A stretch of DNA of 64,000 nucleotides, from assembly GCF_038595065.1 (NCBI RefSeq), contig NZ_CP152003.1, forward strand, positions 352,001 to 416,000. The letters are read 5' to 3'. This document shows positions 8,306 through 16,665 of this stretch, piece by piece. Made by a program: the position numbers and the translations under genes. A model generated the notes under the pieces. It searched no databases, was not told the origin of the DNA, and worked only from the letters and a program-made list of their open reading frames with translations. The DNA is from Sutcliffiella sp. FSL R7-0096. Lineage in GTDB: Bacteria; Bacillota; Bacilli; Bacillales; Bacillaceae_I. Positions within the stretch are counted from its first letter, which is position 1. Every line of letters starts with the position of its first letter.

Positions 8306-9847
8306 TTATTTTTCGTACTCCTTCAACGGTTTTGTTGCTGGCCCTTCCAATACGTCCCCCTTATAGGAGAATCGGGAAGCATGACATGGGCAATCCCAGG
8401 AACGTTCCGCATCGTTCCATTCCACGTCGCATCCCATATGTGTGCAGGTAGGCTTTATGAGGTGGCAGGTGCCTTCGCTGTCCTTATAGGCTCCTACTTT
8501 TTTGCCATCCAAATGGACAATGCCACCCTCATCACACCTCAGCTCCTCTAAGCTGCGAGACTTTCTCTTCAATTTTCCTTTAACCAGCTCTTTGGCTACT
8601 GTTGCATTTTCCTTTACAAAATTTTTGATGCTGCTGGCCTCCATTTCGCCCCTGCTAGGATGGAAAAGGTCCTTATACGGATTGACCTGGTTGAGGATCG
8701 TATCTTTCAATATACAGGCGGCAATCGTCCCGTTTGTCATTCCCCACTTGGCATAAGCGGTGGCTACGAGCACATTTTCCGACCCTTTCTGAATGGGACC
8801 GATATATGGCAGGCGATCGAGCGAAAAAATATCCTGTGAAGACCAATGATACGGGATATCATTTATATCAAAATACCTGGCTCCAAACTCGGCAAGCTTC
8901 TCATAATTGGTGAGGGTGTCTCGATCATGTTGGCCGGTGGGATGCCCTTCCCCTCCAAGGAGCAATAATTTCTCTCCGTCAGGACCCATTGCAGATCGGA
9001 TAGAGCGGGTCGGTTCATCCGCACTCAAGTACATGCCTTCCGGAATACTAACTTGTTCCATGTTAGCAGCTAGAGCGTAAGAGCGTTCAACATGCAATCT
9101 GGAAAAGAGTAGGCCATTCATATCGTTGAATGGGTAATGCGTGCTGACGATGATACTTTTGCTTTTCACCTCAAAACCACTCTCTGTTTCAACAATCGAG
9201 GAATCCTTCTGTATGTCCCTGGCTTTTGTATGTTCATACACGTTACCACCCAATTCTGTAAAAGCTCGTAGCAACCCATTTAAATATTTGACTGGATGAA
9301 ACTGTGCCTGATCTCGCATCATCACACCATTTTTCACGGGAAAAGGGAGTGACAGATCTTCCGTATGGGCAAAGCCGCCATTTATACCAAGTTTGAGATA
9401 GGCATTTGCTTCTTCCTCCACCTTTTGCTCCATTTCCTTGCTTGTGGAGTAGACGAATGACGGGAGTGTGTGGAAATCGCAATCTATTTGCAAATCGTTG
9501 ATGCTTTCCTGGATGAAAGATAAACCTTCCTGATTTGCTTCATAGTAAAGCCGTGCCTTTTCTTGTCCGTGTTGCTTGATTAGGTCTTGATAGATCAACC
9601 CGTGTTGGGAGGAAATTTTGGCGGTCGTAAAACCGGTGGTACCTCCGATGACCCTGCCTGCTTCGAGGAGTGCGACACTCAATCCTTCCTTCGCAAGAAG
9701 ATATGCGGCGGTGATGCCTGTAATTCCAGCCCCGATGACAGTCACATCCGCAGAGATGTTCTCTTTAAGTGGGGAGAATGTGTCCGATGAATGTTGTTGC
9801 TGCCAGAGTGAAGCAGGATGAGATGATAGTTTTGCAATTTTATGCAT
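8306..9847 (-). CDS. yhfW: FAD-dependent oxidoreductase with C-terminal Rieske domain (YhfW-like)
   Basis: 513 residues. The N-terminal Rossmann FAD site VTVIGAGITGITAAYLL (about 35-51) starts a DAO-type oxidoreductase domain. The C-terminus carries a Rieske [2Fe-2S] site: CTHMGC with Cys468 and His470, and CPCHASRF with Cys486 and His489. Length and two-domain layout match B. subtilis YhfW (about 509 residues), whose substrate is unknown. It is a monocistronic minus-strand gene; its probable terminator has been displaced by a B repeat. No signal peptide, so likely cytoplasmic. Confidence 0.85.
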   Translation of the reverse strand: MHKIAKLSSHPASLWQQQHSSDTFSPLKENISADVTVIGAGITGITAAYLLAKEGLSVALLEAGRVIGGTTGFTTAKISSQHGLIYQDLIKQHGQEKARLYYEANQEGLSFIQESINDLQIDCDFHTLPSFVYSTSKEMEQKVEEEANAYLKLGINGGFAHTEDLSLPFPVKNGVMMRDQAQFHPVKYLNGLLRAFTELGGNVYEHTKARDIQKDSSIVETESGFEVKSKSIIVSTHYPFNDMNGLLFSRLHVERSYALAANMEQVSIPEGMYLSADEPTRSIRSAMGPDGEKLLLLGGEGHPTGQHDRDTLTNYEKLAEFGARYFDINDIPYHWSSQDIFSLDRLPYIGPIQKGSENVLVATAYAKWGMTNGTIAACILKDTILNQVNPYKDLFHPSRGEMEASSIKNFVKENATVAKELVKGKLKRKSRSLEELRCDEGGIVHLDGKKVGAYKDSEGTCHLIKPTCTHMGCDVEWNDAERSWDCPCHASRFSYKGDVLEGPATKPLKEYEK

Positions 9848-10056
9848 GTCAGAACCTCCATAAATAAGTGTTACTATTTCCTACCCTACTTGATGGGAAA
9901 ATATCGTTCTGGAGAGTATTTGGAAGATTGATAGGAAAACAGGTTGCAATATTTTTTAATGGAAAAAGAGAGCTGGAATAGTTATCCTATTTATGGAAGG
10001 TGACTGAAACAAAGTCAGCGACAAGCCGTACAAACAGTAGAAATGGAGGGAGACAG

Positions 10057-11505
10057 ATGAGATTATTCATAACGTTACTGAGTATAACCGTGTTTTTCCT
10101 TGGAGGTTGCTCATCAAAAGGGGAAAACATAGCAACTGAGCCAACTCCTTCTTCCAATGAGGAAGAGTGGCAGGGGGAAGAGGATAGCGACGAAAAAGAG
10201 CCAGCAGAAGAGGTGGAATCTTCTGAGAATGAGGTTCTTGGGAAGTTGGATGAAGTGGTGATCCCGTCCAACCTGGAGGAATTTGTAGCAGTCCAGTCCG
10301 GAACAATGACTGGGGATATGGAGTATAAAGAGGAAACCAGTATGTGGCCCTCGCTTAATCCTTTGAGCGGTTTGGAAGAAGAATTTCTTTTACATATGGA
10401 AAATGTAACGAAGGAAACGACAGATTCGGAGGATTTAATGAAGGCTTTTATCCACCTTTTAGGAAACAATGCGTACCCTGAGACAATCGGAAAACTAGCA
10501 AACTATGAGCCTTCTTTTAATGAACCTTTGTTGCCCGAGCCAGAGCTGAACGATGAAGCGCCTAATGGGCAAGGGACGCCTGCAAAAGCCTTGATCCTTT
10601 TGGATGCTAGCTCCAGTATGCTGTTGGATGTAGATGGCAAGCAGAAAATGAAGGTGGCAAAGGATGCCGTGCTGAGCTTCGGGAAAACAATCGGAGCGAA
10701 CAGTGATGTGTCATTGTATGTGTACGGGCACGCCGGCTCCCAGGAAGACAAGGATATGCAAGTGTCCTGTACAACGATAGATGAAGTCTATCCAGCACAG
10801 GCATATAACGAAAAAGCATTCTTTGAAGCGGTTCAAGGGGTAGAAGCAAAAGGATGGACCCCACTTGCGGAAGCAATTAAGACTGCTCGTGAAGATAGTG
10901 CAGATTACGACGGGGATATTACCCTTTATATTGTAAGTGACGGGATGGAAACGTGCGAGGGTAACCCGGTAGAGGAAGCTAGAGCCTTTGCAGATGAAAA
11001 AGAAGGGCGCCATGTCAATATCATCGGGTTCAATGTCGACAAGCAATCCGAAGATCAGTTAAAGGACGTGGCAGCTGCCGGAAACGGTGAGTACATCTCT
11101 GCCGACAGCGCAGACGACCTGCAGAACAGCATGAAATACAAGTGGTTACCAGATAGTTTAGACTTGATGAACAAATCACTCGCATCACCAAAAGGAACCT
11201 TTGCCGTCGCCTTTGCCAATCTGGACCTTGATAATATGAAAATGGCCATTCAAAATGCCATCAACAAAGAAACAGAGCGCTTCAGAGCCGCTGCCACTTC
11301 CCTGAAGAATGCAGAGCAGATTACAGAAGAAGAGAAAGCGGCCTTACTTGCTAGAATCGAGGAATATGGAGAGACGATGCGGAGTCTAACAGAAGAATTG
11401 CATGACAAAAAGGATCAGGAAATGAACGATGAACTTGATCGAATCGATGCAGAAATTAAAGATTGGATCGAGCGAATGAAAAAGCTGAAAGAAGAGAACG
11501 GGTAA
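10057..11505 (+). CDS. VWA-domain lipoprotein with C-terminal coiled coil
   Basis: 482 residues from the ATG at 10057 (GGAGGGAGACAG just upstream). A lipoprotein signal peptide ends in the lipobox FLGGC (lipid-modified Cys18), followed by an acidic Ser/Glu-rich linker. The von Willebrand A domain starts near residue 178 with the MIDAS motif DASSS (Asp183) and includes ITLYIVSDGMETC. The last ~110 residues are charged and predicted helical, with coiled-coil-like EEKAALLARIEEYGETM. Anchored outside the membrane, it probably mediates metal-dependent protein contacts; related VWA proteins of bacilli (YwmC, YwmD) are shorter. No operon partner. Confidence 0.75.
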   Translation: MRLFITLLSITVFFLGGCSSKGENIATEPTPSSNEEEWQGEEDSDEKEPAEEVESSENEVLGKLDEVVIPSNLEEFVAVQSGTMTGDMEYKEETSMWPSLNPLSGLEEEFLLHMENVTKETTDSEDLMKAFIHLLGNNAYPETIGKLANYEPSFNEPLLPEPELNDEAPNGQGTPAKALILLDASSSMLLDVDGKQKMKVAKDAVLSFGKTIGANSDVSLYVYGHAGSQEDKDMQVSCTTIDEVYPAQAYNEKAFFEAVQGVEAKGWTPLAEAIKTAREDSADYDGDITLYIVSDGMETCEGNPVEEARAFADEKEGRHVNIIGFNVDKQSEDQLKDVAAAGNGEYISADSADDLQNSMKYKWLPDSLDLMNKSLASPKGTFAVAFANLDLDNMKMAIQNAINKETERFRAAATSLKNAEQITEEEKAALLARIEEYGETMRSLTEELHDKKDQEMNDELDRIDAEIKDWIERMKKLKEENG

Positions 11506-11540
11506 GACGAGGGAACCAGCTGGAAGATGCTTTGCGGCTT

Positions 11541-11634
11541 TGGCACGAACTCTGGGTGTTTTGGCATGAACTTTGGCCTTTTTGGCACGAACTTGCCCAG
11601 TTTTGGCATGAACTTCACCCATTTCGGCATCAAC
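11541..11634 (+). repeat. 21-bp phased array, core TTGGCAYGAAC (array 4)
   Basis: Five units with TGGCACGAAC or TGGCATGAAC at 11541, 11562, 11583 and 11604, and CGGCATCAAC at 11625: an exact 21-bp period. Units alternate CACGAAC and CATGAAC. It starts 35 bases after the VWA gene. The core differs from the TTGTCCGAA arrays elsewhere but has the same period and partial similarity (TTG...CGAAC). Confidence 0.8.
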
Positions 11635-11745
11635 TCGGATTTGTAATATCGACTGCGACGGCTCCCCCTGCGTAATAGCTACAAAAGTAAAATAGTAAAA
11701 GGATCCAGTTGGTACGACGTTTTAATGAATGATAAGATTTTCATT

Positions 11746-11774
11746 TTGAAACAAGAGAAATTTTAAGGTAATAT
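11746..11774 (+). promoter_or_regulatory. Sigma-A promoter of ppaC
   Basis: TTGAAA (11746-11751), 17 bases, TAATAT (11769-11774), 59 bases before the start codon. Confidence 0.6.
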
Positions 11775-11833
11775 ACAAAGTGGAAGAGTTAGCACGAATA
11801 GCTCGATATTACATTTAAGCAAGGAGAGTACTC

Positions 11834-12763
11834 ATGACAAAAGTTTTAGTACTAGGACATAAAAACCCAGATACAGATTCCATCTGCTCGGCAATTGCTT
11901 ATGCAGAGTTGAAAAAGCAATTGGGCATGGATGCAGAGCCAGTCCGCCTAGGTGAATTAAACGGCGAAACGGAATATGCCCTTAAAGAATTCAACAGTGA
12001 AGTGCCGCGTCTAGTGGAAACTGTTGCAAACGAAGTGAAGGAAGTAATTTTGGTCGACCACAACGAGCGCCAACAAAGCGTAAGCGATATTGATCAAGTT
12101 CGCGTCCTTGAGGTAATCGATCACCACCGTATCGCAAACTTTGAGACAGCTGATCCATTATACTACCGTGCAGAGCCTGTAGGTTGCACAGCGACGATCT
12201 TGAACAAGCTTTACAAGGAAAATGGAGTGGAAATCTCCAAGCCGGTTGCAGGTTTGATGCTTTCTGCCATCATTTCTGATTCTCTATTGTTCAAATCCCC
12301 AACTTGCACGGAACAAGATGTACAGGCTGCTAAAGAGCTTGCTGAAATTGCGGGTGTGAATGCAGAAGAATACGGTTTAGCGATGTTAAAAGCGGGAGCG
12401 GACCTTAGCGACAAAACGGTAGAACAGCTTATCTCCCTTGATGCAAAGGAATTCCAGATGGGCAACTACAAAGTGGAAATCGCACAAGTGAACACGGTTG
12501 ATACAAATGACGTTCTTGCAAAACAAGAAGAGTTGGAAGCGGTAATCACAGCAAATGTGGCGAACAAGAACTTAGATTTATTCTTGCTGGTAGTGACGGA
12601 TATCTTAGAGAATGATTCTGTTGCGCTTGCACTTGGCTCACAGGCTCCGGCTGTGGAGAAAGCGTACAATGTGAAGCTTGAGAACAACACTGCCTTGTTA
12701 AAAGGTTTGGTTTCCCGTAAGAAGCAAGTTGTACCTGTGTTGACAGATGCTTTAACAAAATAA
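11834..12763 (+). CDS. ppaC: Manganese-dependent inorganic pyrophosphatase
   Basis: 309 residues, the normal length of family II pyrophosphatases. DHH-family metal ligands are visible in [13 protein letters not shown] (about 8-20), VDHNE (about 75) and DHHRIANF (about 97). The C-terminal DHHA2 domain carries the substrate lysines near SRKKQVVP. It hydrolyses pyrophosphate to phosphate in the cytoplasm and drives biosynthetic reactions forward. The ATG follows CAAGGAGAGTACTC. It is a single-gene unit with its own promoter and terminator. Confidence 0.95.
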   Translation: MTKVLVLGHKNPDTDSICSAIAYAELKKQLGMDAEPVRLGELNGETEYALKEFNSEVPRLVETVANEVKEVILVDHNERQQSVSDIDQVRVLEVIDHHRIANFETADPLYYRAEPVGCTATILNKLYKENGVEISKPVAGLMLSAIISDSLLFKSPTCTEQDVQAAKELAEIAGVNAEEYGLAMLKAGADLSDKTVEQLISLDAKEFQMGNYKVEIAQVNTVDTNDVLAKQEELEAVITANVANKNLDLFLLVVTDILENDSVALALGSQAPAVEKAYNVKLENNTALLKGLVSRKKQVVPVLTDALTK

Positions 12764-12786
12764 TGAGTCCCTTTGGATAGAAGTAG

Positions 12787-12832
12787 ACGCATGGATTGAT
12801 TCTTTTAGTGAGTTGATCCATGCGTTTTTTTG
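12787..12832 (+). terminator. Rho-independent terminator of ppaC
   Basis: ACGCATGGAT pairs perfectly with ATCCATGCGT and is followed by seven T. Confidence 0.88.
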
Positions 12833-12888
12833 GATTTTTGAATAGAAACAGGGGTTTTTTAGGCAATTTTTGATGCTAATAAATCCGT

Positions 12889-13094
12889 TCGGACAACTAT
12901 CGTGGAGGTTCGGACAATTGAGCCCTTTTTCAGCATAGGTTCGGACAAGTTCATGGCCGGGTTCGTACAACATGCATGGACGTTCGGACATTGAAAAGTT
13001 CGTTCGGACAACTATCGGAGAACTTCGGACAACTTTGCCAAAACTTCGGACAAGAACGCCAAAACTTCGGACAAAAAACGAAAATCTTCGGACA
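12889..13094 (-). repeat. 21-bp phased array, core TTGTCCGAA (array 2)
   Basis: On the plus strand TTCGGACA or TTCGTACA starts at 12889, 12909, 12940, 12962, 12983, 13003, 13024, 13045, 13066 and 13087. Intervals are 20, 31, 22, 21, 20, 21, 21, 21 and 21. Read on the minus strand this is the same layout as arrays 1 and 3: a regular 21-bp run, a 31-bp gap, then a last pair ending AGTTGTCCGAACGG. It lies between the ppaC terminator and a chimeric pseudogene. Confidence 0.85.
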
Positions 13095-13278
13095 TTTGCC
13101 CAAAACAGAAGCGAGCTCAGCCCGCAGGTCCCCCGTCCACCCCAAAAATCCCGCACAAAGACCCAAGGTGATCCAACTCCCCTCCAAGACCGTTAGGTTC
13201 CTAAAGAGCCTAAACCCAAAGTGTAAAAGGATAGTGTTATATATATAGCTAGAGAGAAATCGATAAAGAGGGACGTCC

Positions 13279-13938
13279 ATGAAAATAAGGTTGGCCCGGG
13301 CCCTGATCACGAATCCTCAACTTTTGCTTTTGGATGAGCCGTTCAGCAGCATCGATAACGAAAAAAGGGACGAATTGCGACTATGGGTGAAGAATTTATT
13401 GAAAGAAGAAGGTATTGCAAGCCTTTTTATCACCCATGATAAAGAAGAAGCCATGCTGATGGGGGATCGGGTCGTCATATTTGCCGAACAGAAAATCCAG
13501 CAGATTGGCAAACCGATGGACGTGTATGAGGAGCCAGCGACACCTTTTGTGGCAAAATTCTATTCCGATGGCCTTCTAATAGATGCCAATTCCTTTGTTC
13601 ATTCGAAAAAATTGACAGTTGCAAATGAACAGGCAGAGGAAAGCTATCAGTCCTATAAAGGAACGGTAGTACAGAAAAAAGTGAAACATGGAAGCCTTTT
13701 TTATGATATCCAGATGGAAGCCCTTAATCAAAAGCTCACTCTTCCCTCTATTCGGTTTACCCATTTCCTTTTAGGGACGGTACTCGGAATCATCCCAGGT
13801 ACGTTTGCCTTTAACTTTCTGGGATCAAGCTTTGTAGAGGGTGACTATACCTATATGTTGGTGGCGGTGGTCGTGTTTCTTCTGATTGCTGTCATTCCTA
13901 TATTTTTCAAAAATCGTCTTCAAAAATTCTTCAAATAA
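13279..13938 (+). pseudogene. Chimeric remnant: ABC ATPase C-terminal half fused to TVP38/TMEM64 C-terminus
   Basis: 219-residue open frame made of two unrelated pieces. Residues 1-150 are the end of an Fe3+/spermidine-type ABC ATPase: LARAL, Walker B LLLLDEP, switch FITHDKEEA and a TOBE-like tail, but Walker A, Q-loop and most of the LSGGQ signature are missing. From about residue 155 (SIRFTHFLLGTVLGIIPGTF) the sequence is the membrane C-terminus of a TVP38/TMEM64-family protein. The junction is near 13738. An internal deletion joining two genes of a former operon explains this best; no ATPase function is possible. A phosphatidyltransferase gene follows after 12 bp, probably from the same ancestral operon. 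Confidence 0.75.
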
Positions 13939-13950
13939 AGGAAGGTTTCT

Positions 13951-14532
13951 ATGCTTGATACGCATGCCCGGAAATATGTACAACCTTTAATATCACATAC
14001 GGCAGAGCGATTGCTGAAGTTCGGATTGACCCCAAACCAGGTTACGGTCATTTCTTTTTGTATCGGCGTTTCATCTGGAGCTTTTTTCTATTTCGGCCTC
14101 CCGATTATAGCAGTATTGGTTCTGTGGGTTTCGGGCTTTCTTGATGCGGTCGATGGCACGATGGCCCGCAAAACCAAGTCCTCTCCATGGGGAACGGTGA
14201 TGGATGTCACGTTTGATCGACTGGTTGAGATAAGTGTCATCCTCGGAGTGGCTTTTGTCTATCCCGAAATACAGTGGGCTTTATTATTATTGAGCGTGTC
14301 CATCATTTTTTCCATTACGGTCTTTTTAACGGTAGGAGCGGTGTCTGAAAACCAAGGCATGAAGTCATTTTATTATCAAGCTGGGCTTGCGGAGAGAACA
14401 GAAGGATTTATTCTACTTTCCCTTATGATGTTGCTGCCGGCTTTTGTCCTATGGACCACCTTGATTTTCCTAGTGGTTGAAATTATCACTGGCCTGCAGC
14501 GTTTCTTCGAGGCAAAAAGAATTTTACAATAA
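13951..14532 (+). CDS. CDP-alcohol phosphatidyltransferase family protein
   Basis: 193 residues. The family motif DG-x2-AR-x8-G-x3-D-x3-D is complete in DGTMARKTKSSPWGTVMDVT followed by FD (about residues 68-90). Several membrane helices surround it. Such enzymes move a phosphatidyl or phosphoalcohol group from a CDP-linked donor to an alcohol in the membrane. The acceptor cannot be told; at 193 residues it could be like PgsA or an inositol/alditol transferase. AAGGAAGG precedes the ATG. It is 12 bp after the chimeric pseudogene, so it may have survived as the last working gene of a decayed operon. Confidence 0.8.
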   Translation: MLDTHARKYVQPLISHTAERLLKFGLTPNQVTVISFCIGVSSGAFFYFGLPIIAVLVLWVSGFLDAVDGTMARKTKSSPWGTVMDVTFDRLVEISVILGVAFVYPEIQWALLLLSVSIIFSITVFLTVGAVSENQGMKSFYYQAGLAERTEGFILLSLMMLLPAFVLWTTLIFLVVEIITGLQRFFEAKRILQ

Positions 14533-14564
14533 GGCTATTGAGGAAAAGGCTACAGATACCCTAG

Positions 14565-14675
14565 TTGATGATTGGAGCACAGGGCGAAGACTCCAGCGGG
14601 AGGTAGCGCGTAGTGGAGACCCCACAGGCGCCCCGCGGAAAGCGAAGCACAGTGCGGAAATCAACAGCGCGTTAT
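14565..14675 (+). repeat. B element (B3)
   Basis: Shows GGAGCACAGGGCGAAGACTC, GCGGGAGG, GTGGAGACCCCACAGG, CCCCGCGGAAAGCGAAGCAC and GCGGAAATCAACAGCG. The central GAGGAGGCTC part is deleted. It lies between the phosphatidyltransferase stop and its terminator. Confidence 0.75.
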
Positions 14676-14687
14676 TAGATGCTCATG

Positions 14688-14738
14688 AAAAAAGCTGGAA
14701 AGCTTCAGTGTTGTCACTGATCCTTCCCAGCTTTTTTC
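14688..14738 (+). terminator. Rho-independent terminator
   Basis: AAAAAGCTGGGAA-type stem: AAAAAAGCTGGAA pairs with TTCCCAGCTTTTTT. It probably ends phosphatidyltransferase transcription, now about 155 bases away because of the B3 element. Confidence 0.75.
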
Positions 14739-14750
14739 TATTTATCATCA

Positions 14751-14897
14751 CTACGGCCTTCTGCGACCAGTGAATAAGTTAAAGACTAATGCGATTAGTG
14801 CTAATACAAGGATGATGTGGATTAGGTTCCCTGCGATATCAAAAGAGAATCCAAGTAACCATAAGATAAGTAATACTGCAAAGATTGTCCATAACAT
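14751..14897 (-). CDS. 48-aa membrane protein, lmo0937 family
   Basis: Small gene below usual ORF cut-offs. ATG at 14897, with AGGAGG nine bases upstream. The product begins MLWTIFAVLLILWLLGF, has a second hydrophobic helix (LIHIILVLALIALVFNLF) and ends GRRRP. Two membrane helices and a basic tail are typical of the lmo0937-type small membrane proteins found widely in Firmicutes, often stress-linked, with unknown function. It is a paralogue of the next gene upstream (14992-15141). A weak sigma-B-like element (GACTAA-N13-GGGTAA on the minus strand, 14946-14970) lies upstream. Confidence 0.85.
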   Translation of the reverse strand: MLWTIFAVLLILWLLGFSFDIAGNLIHIILVLALIALVFNLFTGRRRP

Positions 14898-14991
14898 AGT
14901 GATATGCCTCCTAAACATCTGACTTAAAATAGCTGTACTATTGTTTTACCCATAGGATATACAATTAGTCGTAGAAATTTATGGATAAGTG

Positions 14992-15141
14992 TTACCTGAC
15001 ACCTCGTCTTCTTCCGAATAGGTTAAATACGATTGCCAATACAGCTAGGACTAGAAGAATGTGAATTAGTCCTCCACCGATTTCCATTGCGAAACCAAGT
15101 AACCAAAGAACTAATAGTACAACAAATATTGTCCATAACAT
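14992..15141 (-). CDS. 49-aa membrane protein, lmo0937 family (paralogue)
   Basis: ATG at 15141, preceded by GAGGAGGAAAATCAC. The product begins MLWTIFVVLLVLWLLGF, has LIHILLVLAVLAIVFNLF as its second helix and ends in the basic GRRRGVR. It is about 70 percent identical by eye to the neighbouring 48-aa protein, so the two are a tandem duplication. A very good sigma-B promoter match lies 56 bases upstream. Function unknown; location predicted in the membrane. Confidence 0.87.
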   Translation of the reverse strand: MLWTIFVVLLVLWLLGFAMEIGGGLIHILLVLAVLAIVFNLFGRRRGVR

Positions 15142-15196
15142 GTGATTTTCCTCCTCTATCGTTTTAGTATTTTTTTCATCGTCTACACAGAAGGTA

Positions 15197-15221
15197 ATTC
15201 CCTTGGGTGAGAATTTTAAAC
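15197..15221 (-). promoter_or_regulatory. Sigma-B promoter of the 49-aa membrane protein
   Basis: Minus strand GTTTAA, 13 bases, GGGAAT. The -35 is a perfect match and the -10 differs by one base from GGGTAT. Confidence 0.7.
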
Positions 15222-15302
15222 CAATATTTTTTATGATGGAATATTTGATAGGAACTAAAAGTAGGAAAAAAGTTTCGAAAAAAAGTTTGTTCCTAAATTA
15301 AG

Positions 15303-15327
15303 GTTTTAAATAATGCCAAGGTGGAAT
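15303..15327 (+). promoter_or_regulatory. Possible sigma-B promoter of csbD
   Basis: GTTTTA (15303-15308), 13 bases, TGGAAT (15322-15327), 60 bases before the csbD start. Weaker than the minus-strand element. Confidence 0.45.
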
Positions 15328-15386
15328 GGAGTAACTAGTGACGAGCTATCAGATGTCACAAATTGAAGTGGGAGGTGATGTTGATT

Positions 15387-15575
15387 ATGAATCAGACAAC
15401 CATGAAAGGTAAGTGGAACCAGATGAAAGGTGACGCCAAGAAGAAATGGGGAAATCTCACGGATGATGATCTTCAACAAATTGAGGGAGATCGTGATAAG
15501 CTGGTAGGCAAAATTCAGGAGCGTCACGGGAAGTCCAAAGAAGAGGCGGAACGTGAAGTGGACGGTTGGATGTAG
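15387..15575 (+). CDS. csbD: CsbD family stress protein
   Basis: 62 residues from the ATG at 15387, nine bases after GGGAGGTG; upstream in-frame TTG and ATG codons are too close to or inside this site. KGKWNQMKGDAKKKWGNLTDDD is the characteristic CsbD start, and the rest is a short helical, highly charged protein (KIQERHGKSKEEAEREVDGW). CsbD is a sigma-B-controlled general stress protein in B. subtilis with unknown function. A sigma-B-like promoter precedes it, and the Asn-rich KGG gene follows 49 bp later, probably co-transcribed. Confidence 0.88.
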   Translation: MNQTTMKGKWNQMKGDAKKKWGNLTDDDLQQIEGDRDKLVGKIQERHGKSKEEAEREVDGWM

Positions 15576-15624
15576 GCAATACTTAGGTATTTTTAAAGAA
15601 ATTACTTAAAGGAGAGGAAACGAC

Positions 15625-16577
15625 ATGGCAAATAACAACAATAGCAACAACTCTAATAACAGCAACTCCAATAATTCTAACAACGGTAACAACTCTAACA
15701 ATAACAATTCTAGCAACAACAGCAACAGCGGCAACAACAACAGCGGCAACAACAGCAACAACAGCGGTAACAACAGCAACAGCGGCAACAACAGCGGTAA
15801 CAACAGCAACAGCGGCAACAACAGCAACAACAGCAACAACAGCGGCAACAGCGGCAACAACAACAGCGGCAACAACAGCAACAACAGCGGTAACAACAGC
15901 AACAGCGGCAACAACAGCGGTAACAACAGCAACAGCGGCAACAACAGCAACAACAGCAACAACAGCGGCAACAGCGGCAACAACAGCGGTAACAGCGGCA
16001 ACAACAGCAACAGCGGCAACAACAACAGCGGCAACAACAGCAACAGCGGCAACAACGGTAACAACAGTAACAGCGCAACAACAGCAACAGCAGCAACAGC
16101 GGCAATAACAGTAACAGCGGCAATAACAGCGGTAACAACAGCAACAGCAACAACAACAGCAACAACAGCGGTAACAGCGGTAACAGCGGCAACAGCGGCA
16201 ACAGCGGCAACAGCGGCAACAACAGCGGTAACAGCGGCAACAGCGGCAACAACAGCAACAGCGGCAACAGCGGCAACAACAGCAACAGCAGCAACAGCGG
16301 CAACAGCGGCAACAGTGGCAACAACAGTAACAGCGGCAACAGCGGTAACAGCGGTAACAACAGCAGCAACAACAACAACTCTAACAGCAACAGCTCTAAC
16401 AATTCCTCAATGTCATATGAGGAACGCGGACGTATGGGTGGAGAAAAGACCAAACAGGAATATGGTCAGGAGCACTTCGAGGAAATCGGCAGACAGGGCG
16501 GTAATAAGACGTTGAACGAGCACGGCACAGAGCACTTCGAGGAAATCGGTAAAAAAGGCGGAAACAATTCCAACTAA
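15625..16577 (+). pseudogene. Asn/Ser/Gly-rich low-complexity protein with C-terminal KGG repeats, frameshifted
   Basis: ATG after AAAGGAGAGGAAACGAC. From 15625 to about 16072 the frame encodes almost only Asn, Ser and Gly (NNSNSGNN units). Near 16074 the pattern AGCGGCAAC reads AGCGCAAC, one G short, and the frame switches to Thr/Ala. Restoring one G continues Asn/Ser/Gly to about 16405 and then gives a real C-terminus, SYEERGRMGGEKTKQEYG..., ending at 16577. This tail has GsiB-like GRxGGxKT repeats found in glucose-starvation/general stress proteins. The intact product would be about 317 residues. The shift could be slippage in the repeat, phase variation or a sequencing error. Confidence 0.75.
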
Positions 16578-16605
16578 TTTGAGTCACATAGATACGTAAC
16601 ATAAT

Positions 16606-16640
16606 GGGCAGCCGGGATAAGTGAAGGCTGCCTCTTATCA
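16606..16640 (+). terminator. Rho-independent terminator after the KGG gene
   Basis: GGCAGCC, a 12-base loop and GGCTGCC, followed by TCTTATCATT. The T-tail is imperfect. Confidence 0.6.
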
Positions 16641-16665
16641 TTCAAAAAACAGAGGAGTGGGAAAA

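Noticed and set aside
8035-8551. ORFs of 66-138 aa on the plus strand
   Set aside because: They cover the B2 repeat and the antisense of yhfW; no ribosome site or recognisable domain.
11415-11633. Minus-strand ORF with MPK/VPK heptads
   Set aside because: Same artefact of the 21-bp array; it overlaps the end of the VWA gene and lacks a ribosome site.
15606-16453. Long Leu/Pro and Cys-rich minus-strand ORFs
   Set aside because: They are the reverse complement of the AAC/AGC/GGC repeats coding Asn/Ser/Gly on the plus strand.
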